This document shows positions 1 through 5,118 of a stretch of DNA of 5,118 nucleotides, in pieces. Origin of the DNA: Hellea sp. (GTDB lineage Bacteria > Pseudomonadota > Alphaproteobacteria > Caulobacterales > Maricaulaceae); contig JAHDEU010000190.1 of NCBI GenBank assembly GCA_020628635.1, positions 1 through 5,118 of the forward strand, written 5' to 3'. Below the pieces are notes generated by a model. The model saw only the letters and a program-made list of their open reading frames with translations. It did no database searches and had not been told where the DNA came from. The position numbers were made by a program, and so were the translations under genes. The stretch's first letter is position 1, and every line of letters starts with the position of its first letter.

Positions 1-78
1 GTTGCCGTGGACGCCATGCGCGCCCGCCACGGCCGCAACGCAGACAAGGTCTTTCTTCGAGAATGTCTTCGGAGGTGA
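1..78 (+). CDS. 3' end of an unidentified upstream gene (partial)
   Basis: Frame 1 is open from the left edge to a TGA at 76-78 and gives 25 residues (starts VAVDAMRARHGRNAD, ends LRECLRR). Its codons show the same GC-rich third positions as the other genes here (GCC, GTG, GAC, CGC, AAG, GTC). Frame 3 is also open to 89, but its codon choice is poorer and its product is an arginine-rich string, so frame 1 is preferred. The short amphipathic stretch AVDAMRARHGRNA faintly recalls the C-terminal end of Y-family DNA polymerases (DinB/ImuB type). This is only a resemblance over about 15 residues and should not be used as a name. The final codons CGG AGG TGA also create a Shine-Dalgarno-like GGAGGTGA for whatever follows. 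Confidence 0.5.
   Translation, partial: VAVDAMRARHGRNADKVFLRECLRR
71..78 (+). promoter_or_regulatory. Strong Shine-Dalgarno-like GGAGGTGA followed by ATG at 86
   Basis: GGAGGTGA is an almost ideal anti-16S match, and an ATG sits 7 bases downstream at 86-88. That ATG opens a 73-codon frame ending at the TAA at 305-307, which is out of frame with the secreted protein starting at 153. The 73-codon product has no signal peptide or recognisable domain, and most of it overlaps the real gene. The motif lies over the last codons of the upstream gene (CGG AGG TGA), so it may be a coincidence of arginine codons before the stop. Otherwise it may serve a short leader ORF, or mark a frameshift that hides the true start. 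Confidence 0.3.
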
Positions 79-125
79 CTTGGACATGAACGGACCCATA
101 CGAGCGCAGCCCTGCTTATCAAGCC

Positions 126-132
126 TTAACCA
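126..132 (+). promoter_or_regulatory. Possible CtrA half-site (TTAACCA)
   Basis: TTAACCA lies 20 bases before the ATG at 153. It matches the half-site of CtrA, the alphaproteobacterial cell-cycle regulator whose full site is TTAA-N7-TTAA(C). The partner half is poor: TTAT at 116-119 with a 6-base gap. A single A/T-rich heptamer in a GC-rich spacer is weak evidence, and no convincing -35/-10 pair was found in 79-152. Confidence 0.15.
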
Positions 133-152
133 CTCCGGACTACGGCGCGCCC

Positions 153-1535
153 ATGGGACGGATCGAGCCATGGCTGGGGGCAGCTTTGGGCGTCGTGGCG
201 CTTGCGAGCGCGCCGACGGCCCATGCGCAGCAGCGCCAGTTCTTCAATGGCGGGTTCGAACTCAACGACCCGCGCGGGCCGGGCACGCCGACTTTCCAAA
301 TCTATAACAATGCCGATGTGGATGAGTGGACCGACCAGACCGGTTTCATCGAGCTGTGGGACAGCACGTTTAACGGCGTCGCGTCCTATGAGGGCGATGT
401 CCACGCGGAGATGAACGCCAACGCGCCCGGCACACTCTACCAGACGGTCTGCCTGGTCGCGGGCGAAACCATCGGCTGGAGCTTCGCCCACCGCGCGCGC
501 TCGGGCGGGCCCTCCACGCAGACCGCGCTGCTGGAGATTGCCGAGCTGAATGGCGGCCCGGCTTTCCAGAGCCTTGCCAGCCAGTCCAGCACCGTGCCCC
601 AGGGCTGGAACGTCAATACGGGCTCGGTCGTGTATAGCGGCACGACCGGCAACAAGCGCGTGCAATTCCGCACGACCGATCCGGGCTCATTCGGCAATTT
701 CGTCGATGCGCTGCGGCTCGATATCTCCTCATTCGCGGAGATGGCGTCCGGCAGTTCGCAGGATGTGGAGGACAGCGGCGCGAACCTGCCCGTGCTGCTG
801 GTCAATGGCGAGGTCGAGGTCGCGACGACCGTGCCCGTCTCCGTCATCGGCGGCTCCGCCGACAGTGCGGATTTCACCCTCGACGCCACGCAGATCGTCA
901 TCCCGGTCGGCATCTACAACGACGTCGCCTTTCCCATGCCGGTGACGATCAATGCCGACAACGACCCCGAACCCGACGAGACCATCATCTTCGAGCTCGG
1001 CACGCCGTCCACGGGCGAAGTGCTGTTCGCGTCCAAGCAATGCGACGGCAGCGCGCCGATCCTGCAGGCGACCTACACCATATCCAATGACGACACGCGG
1101 CTGGTGGCGGCCAAGTCGGTCGCCACATGGAACCCGGGCGGCGGGCCCGAGCCGCTCAACACACCGGGCAGCGAGGTGCTCTACACCATCCGCACGGAAA
1201 ATGTCGGTCCCGTCGCGATCGCGGCGGGCGGCATCTTCCTGTTCGACGCCCTGCCCGCCGAACTGGAGCTGTTCACGGGCGATGTGGACGGCGGCGGCCC
1301 GGCGAGCGGTCCCGTGCTGTTCGTGGATGAGAGTTCGGGACTGACCTTGGGGCCGGGCGATATCGGGTTTTCCAACAGCAATGTGCCACCGACGGGGATG
1401 AGTGACTGCACGGACCCGGCCGGCGCTCTTTACAACGCGGCGGTGCGCTATCTGTGCTTCGAGCCGCAGGGTTCGTTCGCGGCCGGCAATCCCGACCCCG
1501 CTTTCGAAGTCCGCTTCCGCATGCGCATTCCCTAG
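153..1535 (+). CDS. Secreted multidomain beta protein (CBM-like, Calx-beta-like and DUF11-like domains)
   Basis: This 460-residue protein begins with a Sec signal peptide: hydrophobic core WLGAALGVVALA, with likely cleavage after AHA at residue 25. Residues about 30-192 start with FNGGFE and contain the pattern W-x-D...H-x-E-x-N...Q, then GETIGWSFAHRAR. This resembles the jelly-roll, galactose-binding-like modules of exported bacterial proteins. Residues about 195-313 look like a Calx-beta repeat (DNDPEPDETIIFEL, ending in YTISNDDT). Residues about 315-460 follow the DUF11 style (AAKSV..., PGSEVLYTIRTENVG, FDALPAEL, SSGLT, FEVRFRMRIP). There are four cysteines after the signal peptide (TVC, KQC, SDC, YLC) and no C-terminal anchor, LPXTG or PEP-CTERM motif. 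It is therefore probably released or attached to the surface non-covalently. A role in adhesion or glycan binding is inference. ATG 153 is the only usual start in this frame after the TGA at 87-89, and it has no good Shine-Dalgarno sequence. Confidence 0.85.
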   Translation: MGRIEPWLGAALGVVALASAPTAHAQQRQFFNGGFELNDPRGPGTPTFQIYNNADVDEWTDQTGFIELWDSTFNGVASYEGDVHAEMNANAPGTLYQTVCLVAGETIGWSFAHRARSGGPSTQTALLEIAELNGGPAFQSLASQSSTVPQGWNVNTGSVVYSGTTGNKRVQFRTTDPGSFGNFVDALRLDISSFAEMASGSSQDVEDSGANLPVLLVNGEVEVATTVPVSVIGGSADSADFTLDATQIVIPVGIYNDVAFPMPVTINADNDPEPDETIIFELGTPSTGEVLFASKQCDGSAPILQATYTISNDDTRLVAAKSVATWNPGGGPEPLNTPGSEVLYTIRTENVGPVAIAAGGIFLFDALPAELELFTGDVDGGGPASGPVLFVDESSGLTLGPGDIGFSNSNVPPTGMSDCTDPAGALYNAAVRYLCFEPQGSFAAGNPDPAFEVRFRMRIP

Positions 1536-1541
1536 CGCATG

Positions 1542-1573
1542 AAAAAACCCGGCCGCGGGTGACGCGACCGGGT
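1542..1573 (-). terminator. Rho-independent terminator of metK
   Basis: Read on the minus strand, an 11-base-pair stem has arms ACCCGGTCGCG and CGCGGCCGGGT, a 5-base loop TCACC, and six U residues directly after it. The stem pairs completely on the minus strand if one G-U wobble is allowed. On the plus strand the same position is a C-A mismatch and no U tract follows. The element is therefore oriented for the metK transcript, whose stop codon is 24 bases upstream. It starts 6 bases past the stop of the convergent secreted-protein gene and could hinder read-through from that side only weakly. Confidence 0.93.
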
Positions 1574-1597
1574 CCATGATCGGATGTGCCGCCAGTG

Positions 1598-2797
1598 CTA
1601 GAGCGCGGCGCGGATGGCATCGACGAGGTCGGTCCGCTCCCAGGAGAACTCGCCATTCGGTCCCGGCTCGCGCCCGAAATGGCCATAGGCGGCAGTGGGC
1701 GCGTAGATGGGTTTGTTGAGCTCCAGATGGGTGCGGATGCCGCGGGGTGTCAGGTCCATGACCTTGCGGATGATGGTCTCGATCCGCGCGCCCGTGACCG
1801 GATTGTTGTCATCGACATTGACATAGATCGAGGTCGGCGACGCGACGCCGATCGCGTAGCTGACCTGGATTTCCACCCAGGGCGCGACGCCCGCCGCGAC
1901 GAGGTTCTTGGCGAGGTAGCGCGTGGCGTAAGCCGCCGAGCGGTCCACTTTCGTCGGGTCCTTGCCGGAGAACGCACCGCCGCCGTGAGGCGCCATGCCG
2001 CCATAGGTGTCGACGATGATCTTGCGCCCCGTCAGGCCCGCATCCCCGTCCGGTCCGCCGATCACGAACTTGCCGGTCGGGTTGATGTGCCAGACCGTGC
2101 GGTCGGTGATCCAGCCCACGGGCAGGACCTCCTCGATATAGGGCTGCACGCGCTCGCGGATTTCCGCGCTGTCGAGCGAGGCATCCAGATGCTGCGTCGA
2201 GAGCACGATGGCGGTCGCTTCGACCGGGCGGCCATTGTGGTAGCGCACCGTGACCTGCGACTTGCTGTCCGGGCCGAGCCAGTCCTGTCCTTCCTCTTTG
2301 CGGGCTTTCGCCAAACGCTCGAGGATCTTGTGGCTGTAGTGGACCGGCGCGGGCATCAGCGCGCCGGGCACGTCCGAGCTCGCATAGCCGAACATGATGC
2401 CCTGGTCGCCCGCACCCTCTTCCGTGTGCAGGCCTGCGCCCCTGTCCACACCCTGCGCGATGTCCACGCTTTGCGCGTGCAGCAGGACCTGGACGTCCGC
2501 GTTCTTCCAGTGAAAGCCGTCCTGCTCGTAGCCGATGTCGCGGATGGCCGCGCGCGCGACCTCTTCGACCATGTCCTTGGTGATGCGGTCCGTGCCGCGC
2601 GTTTCGCCCGCGATGACCACTTTGTTGGTGGTGGTCAGCGTCTCGGCCGCGACCCGGATGTCCCAGGGCGACATGCCGTCCTTGACGCTCTCTCGGAAAT
2701 AGAGATCCACGATCTCGTCGCTGATGCGGTCGGACACCTTGTCCGGGTGTCCCTCGGAGACGGATTCGGAGGTGAACTCGTAGGATTGGCGTGACAT
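1598..2797 (-). CDS. metK: S-adenosylmethionine synthetase (methionine adenosyltransferase)
   Basis: This cytosolic enzyme joins methionine and ATP to give SAM plus phosphate and diphosphate. The 399-residue product is full length; E. coli MetK is about 384. HPDK is at 17-20, where H17 and D19 correspond to E. coli H14 and D16. The signature GAGDQGIMFGYA is at 128-139. K179 lies in DSKSQVTVRY. D252, R258 and K259 lie in GGPDGDAGLTGRK (247-259). The phosphate-binding signature GGGAFSGKD is at 272-280, followed by K283 and D285. All the catalytic lysines, aspartates and the histidine known from E. coli are present, so the enzyme should be active. The start ATG has a modest GAG Shine-Dalgarno 8 bases upstream (minus strand, TTGAGA at 2811-2806). 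It lies 132 bases downstream of ahcY on the same strand with no evident promoter between them, and ends at a strong terminator. Cotranscription with ahcY is likely. Confidence 0.98.
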   Translation of the reverse strand: MSRQSYEFTSESVSEGHPDKVSDRISDEIVDLYFRESVKDGMSPWDIRVAAETLTTTNKVVIAGETRGTDRITKDMVEEVARAAIRDIGYEQDGFHWKNADVQVLLHAQSVDIAQGVDRGAGLHTEEGAGDQGIMFGYASSDVPGALMPAPVHYSHKILERLAKARKEEGQDWLGPDSKSQVTVRYHNGRPVEATAIVLSTQHLDASLDSAEIRERVQPYIEEVLPVGWITDRTVWHINPTGKFVIGGPDGDAGLTGRKIIVDTYGGMAPHGGGAFSGKDPTKVDRSAAYATRYLAKNLVAAGVAPWVEIQVSYAIGVASPTSIYVNVDDNNPVTGARIETIIRKVMDLTPRGIRTHLELNKPIYAPTAAYGHFGREPGPNGEFSWERTDLVDAIRAAL

Positions 2798-2823
2798 AGA
2801 TCGGGTCTCAATTCGTCGGTAGT

Positions 2824-2844
2824 TCCCGGCCCTTGTGGCCGGGA
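2824..2844 (-). repeat. Perfect 8-bp hairpin in metK leader (proximal copy)
   Basis: On the minus strand the arms TCCCGGCC and GGCCGGGA pair perfectly around the 5-base loop ACAAG. The hairpin ends 26 bases before the metK ATG. It is the near-twin of the hairpin at 2902-2922: same length, same outer six pairs TCCCGG/CCGGGA, different inner pairs and loop. No U tract follows, so it is not an intrinsic terminator. A role in metK leader folding or mRNA stability is possible. Confidence 0.6.
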
Positions 2845-2861
2845 CCGTTCTCGTCTGGGAC

Positions 2862-2879
2862 GGGTCCCCTGCCGGACCC
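2862..2879 (-). repeat. 6-bp hairpin in ahcY-metK spacer (middle)
   Basis: On the minus strand GGGTCC and GGACCC pair around the 6-base loop GGCAGG. It sits between the two 21-base twin hairpins, so the 132-base spacer holds three consecutive stems. It is also enclosed by a possible 9-bp long-range pairing between the twins. It is shorter and less striking than its neighbours and could be chance in a GC-rich sequence. Confidence 0.45.
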
Positions 2880-2901
2880 TTGGGTTCGAAGCCGTGAAAG
2901 G

Positions 2902-2922
2902 TCCCGGCGGCAAGCGCCGGGA
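2902..2922 (-). repeat. Perfect 8-bp hairpin just after ahcY stop (distal copy)
   Basis: On the minus strand the arms TCCCGGCG and CGCCGGGA pair perfectly around the loop CTTGC, starting 7 bases after the ahcY stop codon. The sequence downstream (CCTTTCACGG) has no real U tract, so this is at best a weak terminator. More likely it protects the ahcY 3' end or belongs to an intercistronic structure with the twin at 2824-2844. Confidence 0.6.
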
Positions 2923-2929
2923 GCGGTTT

Positions 2930-4342
2930 CTAATAGCGGTAGTGCTCCGGCTTGAACGGGCCTTCGACGGACACGCCGATGTAGTCGGCCTGCTCCGGCG
3001 TCATCTCGGTCAGCTTCACGCCGATCTTGGCGAGGTGCAGTCGGGCGACCTTCTCGTCCAGATGCTTGGGCAGCATGTAGACCTCGTTCTTGTATTTCTT
3101 GTTCGTGCGTTTGCTGTCTTCCCACAGCTCGATCTGCGCCAGCACCTGGTTGGTGAAGGACGCAGACATCACGAAGCTCGGATGGCCCGTGGCATTGCCG
3201 AGGTTGAGCAGGCGGCCTTCGGACAGCAGGATCATCCGGTTGCCCTTGGGGAAGGTGATCATGTCCACCTGGTCCTTGATGTTGGTCCATTTGTGGTTCT
3301 GCAGGGCGGCGACCTGGATCTCGTTGTCGAAATGGCCGATATTGCCGACGATCGCCATGTCCTTCATCTCGCGCATGTGCTCGATGCGGATGACGTCCTT
3401 GTTGCCGGTCGTGGTGATGAAGATGTCCGCATCCGCGACCGTGTCTTCCAGCGTCGTGACTTCAAAGCCGTCCATGGCGGCCTGCAGCGCGCAGATCGGA
3501 TCGACCTCGGTGACCTTCACGCGCGCACCCGCACCCCGCAAGCTCGCGGCCGAGCCCTTGCCGACATCGCCGTAGCCGAGCACGACAGCGGTCTTGCCGG
3601 CCATCATGGTGTCGGTCGCGCGGCGGATGCCGTCCACGAGGCTTTCCTTGCAGCCATATTTGTTGTCGAATTTCGACTTGGTGACGCTGTCGTTCACATT
3701 GATGGCGGGGAATGGCAGGCGGCCTTCGCGCTGCAATTCATACAGGCGGTGCACACCGGTCGTGGTTTCTTCCGACACGCCGACGATCTGGTCGCGCGTC
3801 TTGGTGAACCAGCCGGGGCTGGCTTCCATGCGGCGCTTGATCTGCGCGAAGATGGCGGCTTCTTCCTCGGAACCCGGCTCGCCCTCGATGAGATGGGTTT
3901 CGCCTTCCTCCACACGCGCGCCGAGCAGGACGTAAAGGGTCGCGTCGCCGCCGTCGTCGAGAATGATGTTCGCGCCTTCGGGAAACTGGAACGACTTGTC
4001 GAGATAGTCCCAGTGCTCTTCCAGCGTCTGGCCCTTGACCGCAAAAACCGGCACGCCGGCCTTCGCAATGGCGGCGGCCGCATGGTCTTGGGTGGAGAAG
4101 ATGTTGCACGACGCCCAGCGCACATCCGCGCCCAGCGCGGTCAGCGTCTCGATCAGCACGGCCGTCTGGATCGTCATGTGCAGCGAGCCGACAATGCGCG
4201 CACCGGTCAGGGGTTTGGACTCGCCGAACTCCTCGCGCAGGGCCATCAGCCCCGGCATTTCGGTTTCGGCGATATCCAGCTCCTTGCGGCCGAATTCGGC
4301 GAGGCTGATGTCTTTGACGAAGTAGTCGGTCTGGGCGCTCAT
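2930..4342 (-). CDS. ahcY: S-adenosylhomocysteine hydrolase (adenosylhomocysteinase)
   Basis: AhcY reversibly splits SAH into adenosine and homocysteine with tightly bound NAD, relieving product inhibition of methyltransferases. The 470-residue product shows every family hallmark. HMTIQT is at 55-60, with H55 equivalent to human H55. Signature 1, SCNIFSTQDH, is at 78-87 and LDDGGD at 128-133. SEETTTGVH is at 190-198. The catalytic K222 and D226 lie in TKSKFDN, with C231 just after. The NAD-binding loop GYGDVGKG is at 256-263, then GNIGHFDNE (H337) and GHPSFVMS (H387). The C-terminal PFKPEHYRY carries the lysine and tyrosine that reach into the partner subunit's NAD site. The roughly 40-residue insert near 145-185 is typical of bacterial forms and absent in the human enzyme. 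The frame also opens at a TTG at 4426, but the 28 extra residues are Pro/Arg/Ala-rich and unlike the family. ATG 4342 (MSAQTDYFVKDISLAEFG) gives the usual N-terminus. Its Shine-Dalgarno sequence is weak. Confidence 0.97.
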   Translation of the reverse strand: MSAQTDYFVKDISLAEFGRKELDIAETEMPGLMALREEFGESKPLTGARIVGSLHMTIQTAVLIETLTALGADVRWASCNIFSTQDHAAAAIAKAGVPVFAVKGQTLEEHWDYLDKSFQFPEGANIILDDGGDATLYVLLGARVEEGETHLIEGEPGSEEEAAIFAQIKRRMEASPGWFTKTRDQIVGVSEETTTGVHRLYELQREGRLPFPAINVNDSVTKSKFDNKYGCKESLVDGIRRATDTMMAGKTAVVLGYGDVGKGSAASLRGAGARVKVTEVDPICALQAAMDGFEVTTLEDTVADADIFITTTGNKDVIRIEHMREMKDMAIVGNIGHFDNEIQVAALQNHKWTNIKDQVDMITFPKGNRMILLSEGRLLNLGNATGHPSFVMSASFTNQVLAQIELWEDSKRTNKKYKNEVYMLPKHLDEKVARLHLAKIGVKLTEMTPEQADYIGVSVEGPFKPEHYRY

Positions 4343-4428
4343 GCGGGTGTCTTTCGCGAGAATGTCGGGCGCGGCAGCCGCGCCGTTTCGACTGCGGCCA
4401 TTACGCGGCGGGTTCGGCGCGGTCAACT

Positions 4429-4452
4429 CGACATAAAGAAGTCTTTATATCG
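4429..4452 (-). promoter_or_regulatory. ATAAAG palindrome upstream of ahcY, candidate SahR-type operator
   Basis: The plus-strand half CGACATAAAGAA (4429-4440) and the following half GTCTTTATATCG (4441-4452) are inverted repeats matching at 10 of 12 positions. The core is ATAAAG...CTTTAT. It is an A/T-rich island in a very GC-rich region, 87 bases from the ahcY ATG, and it overlaps the proposed -10 and spacer. SahR, an ArsR-family repressor responsive to S-adenosylhomocysteine, is known to control ahcY and methionine-cycle genes in several proteobacterial groups. I recall ATAAAG-type inverted repeats for such sites but cannot verify the exact consensus. No regulator gene lies in the window, so the identity of the binding protein is inference. 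The palindrome itself is directly visible. Confidence 0.7.
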
Positions 4453-4460
4453 ATTGTCAG
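4432..4460 (-). promoter_or_regulatory. Putative sigma-70-type promoter of ahcY(-metK)
   Basis: On the minus strand CTGACA (4460-4455) resembles a -35 box. It is followed after 17 bases by TTTATG (4437-4432), a weak -10. Alphaproteobacterial promoters often have a loose -10, so this is acceptable but not strong. The palindrome at 4429-4452 covers the spacer and -10, the usual position for a repressor site. Transcription would start near 4425 and leave a leader of about 80 bases before the ahcY ATG. Confidence 0.4.
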
Positions 4461-4499
4461 TTGTCTTGCGCGCCGTTCGAGCCCGCCCGCTCCCATGCG

Positions 4500-5118
4500 T
4501 CAATGCCAGCCCGTCATCAGGCGCGGCATGACAAAGGCGCGGGCCGTGCCGCACACCGCCTCCATCGCCGCTATGCTGCGTGCCTCGCCGCGCCAGTCCG
4601 CCGGCTCGCCGCCGAAGCTGGCATCGCCGATGATGGTGCTGAACCGGGCTTCCAGCCGCAGCGAGCGCGGATCGAGCCGGAGCTGGTCGCTGAACACGGC
4701 GGCCCGCTCCATCCCGTCCTCCCCGCGCAGCATCAGGCAGCCGTCATCGCGGACGGCCCCGCGCGCCCGCCACATGACGAGTTCGCGCTCCGGCACGGAG
4801 CCATCGGGCCGCGCCTCCACGGTGAATGCATTGTCCGTCACGATCTTCAGCGGCGGATGGTCGTAGGCGCCCTCCGGGAGTTCCGCCGGCTCGCAACGGG
4901 GCTCCCCGGCCTCGATGCGCACGCGCAGCGGCGCGTTGGAGCGCGGCCGCACCGCGCGGTTGCCTGCCGCGGACCGGATGACGAGCGGAAAGTAGCCGCC
5001 CGGCGTTTCGCACACGGTCGCGGCCCCGTCCGGCGCACAGGACAGGCCCCCCAGGGAGGCGTAGAAGACTTCGGCGCGTCCGCTGTCGATCAGGCCGTGG
5101 CTGTCGAATGCCCCGCCC
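4500..5118 (-). CDS. Unidentified protein, 3' part only (5' end beyond window)
   Basis: The frame is open from the right edge to the TGA at 4502-4500, giving at least 205 residues; the start lies outside the window. A GTG at 5015 could open a shorter protein, but the frame upstream of it (GLIDSGRAEVFYASLGGLSC) keeps good codon use and contains no stop, so the gene most likely continues. Strongly GC-biased third positions support it as real coding sequence. Five cysteines are visible (LSCAPDG, TVCETPGG, PRCEPAE, DGCLML, AVCGTA). With alternating charged and short hydrophobic stretches they suggest a beta-rich, possibly periplasmic domain with disulfides. No membrane segment is seen in this part. 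The end (GTARAFVMPRLMTGWH) is distinctive, but I do not recognise the family. ahcY follows on the same strand after 157 bases but has its own likely promoter. Confidence 0.7.
   Translation of the reverse strand, partial: GGAFDSHGLIDSGRAEVFYASLGGLSCAPDGAATVCETPGGYFPLVIRSAAGNRAVRPRSNAPLRVRIEAGEPRCEPAELPEGAYDHPPLKIVTDNAFTVEARPDGSVPERELVMWRARGAVRDDGCLMLRGEDGMERAAVFSDQLRLDPRSLRLEARFSTIIGDASFGGEPADWRGEARSIAAMEAVCGTARAFVMPRLMTGWH

Noticed and set aside
3..89. Frame-3 tail of an upstream gene ending in an ATGA overlap with ATG 86
   Set aside because: Codon choice is poor (AGA, CTT, TCT, CAA) and the product is an arginine-rich string. Frame 1, ending at 78, has coding-like composition.
729..1577. 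A 282-codon open frame on the minus strand opposite the secreted protein
   Set aside because: It would run through the metK terminator and lies opposite a gene with a clear signal peptide and domain motifs. Its Arg/Ala/His-rich product is typical of shadows.
1586..2794. A 402-codon open frame on the plus strand opposite metK
   Set aside because: It is the antisense shadow of a GC3-rich gene. Its product is rich in Arg/Asp/His/Val with no domain, whereas the minus strand encodes an unmistakable MetK.
2798..2846. A SAM/SAH (Rhodobacterales metK-type) riboswitch before metK
   Set aside because: GGCCACAAGGGC followed later by AATTGAG superficially recalls the motif's CACAACGGC core and its AUUGGAG tail. 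However, the required closing stem (GGUCAC with GUGACC) and the pseudoknot pairing with the Shine-Dalgarno are absent, and the segment forms a simple hairpin instead.
2902..2922. Intrinsic terminator after ahcY
   Set aside because: The stem is good, but no U tract follows on the minus strand, and metK has no obvious promoter of its own. Read-through is more likely.
4343..4425. An SAH or SAM-II riboswitch in the ahcY leader
   Set aside because: I could not find the conserved core or the pseudoknot arrangement of either class. The leader is GC-rich with only generic pairing potential.
4343..4426. A longer AhcY starting at TTG 4426
   Set aside because: The 28 extra residues are low-complexity and unlike family N-termini. 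The TTG is at or near the expected transcription start, and ATG 4342 gives the usual AhcY beginning.
2894..4531. A 545-codon open frame on the plus strand opposite ahcY
   Set aside because: Same antisense-shadow effect. It runs through the ahcY promoter and operator and past the end of the neighbouring gene, and its composition is that of reversed AhcY codons.
4495..4866. A 123-codon plus-strand frame opposite the right-edge gene
   Set aside because: It is shorter than the opposing frame, which is open for over 600 bases to the window edge with better codon use. The product is Ser/Arg-rich like other shadows.

Overview
The window is a GC-rich (by eye well over 60% G+C), densely coded stretch of bacterial chromosome with strongly GC-biased third codon positions. 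The SAM-cycle pair ahcY and metK, with a 470-residue AhcY carrying the bacterial insertion, fits an alphaproteobacterium. Because of the single CtrA-like half-site and the style of the secreted protein, I lean to a marine dimorphic group (Maricaulales/Hyphomonadales-like). That lineage is an inference and is not proven by the sequence.

Layout, left to right. Bases 1-78 (+) are the last 25 codons of an unidentified upstream gene. Bases 79-152 are a short spacer. Bases 153-1535 (+) encode a complete 460-residue secreted protein with a Sec signal peptide, a carbohydrate-binding-like N-terminal beta domain, a Calx-beta-like domain and a DUF11-like C-terminal domain. A strong rho-independent terminator at 1542-1573 belongs to the minus-strand unit that converges on this gene. 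Bases 1598-2797 (-) are metK, SAM synthetase. A 132-base spacer with three GC-rich hairpins separates it from ahcY (2930-4342, -), S-adenosylhomocysteine hydrolase. Upstream of ahcY lie a putative promoter and a near-perfect 24-base palindrome with ATAAAG half-sites (4429-4452), a likely repressor operator. Bases 4500-5118 (-) are the 3' part of an unrecognised protein that runs off the right edge.

The functional core is the ahcY-metK unit. MetK makes SAM from methionine and ATP, methyltransferases convert SAM to SAH, and AhcY removes the inhibitory SAH as adenosine and homocysteine. The two genes appear to share a transcript starting near 4425 and ending at the metK terminator. The operator at the ahcY promoter and the foldable metK leader are the two most likely control points. 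The secreted protein has no evident functional link to this unit.

I found no mobile element, CRISPR array, tRNA, rRNA or wholly new system. The points most worth a second look are the ahcY operator, the metK leader with mutually exclusive pairings, and the odd translation start of the secreted protein.
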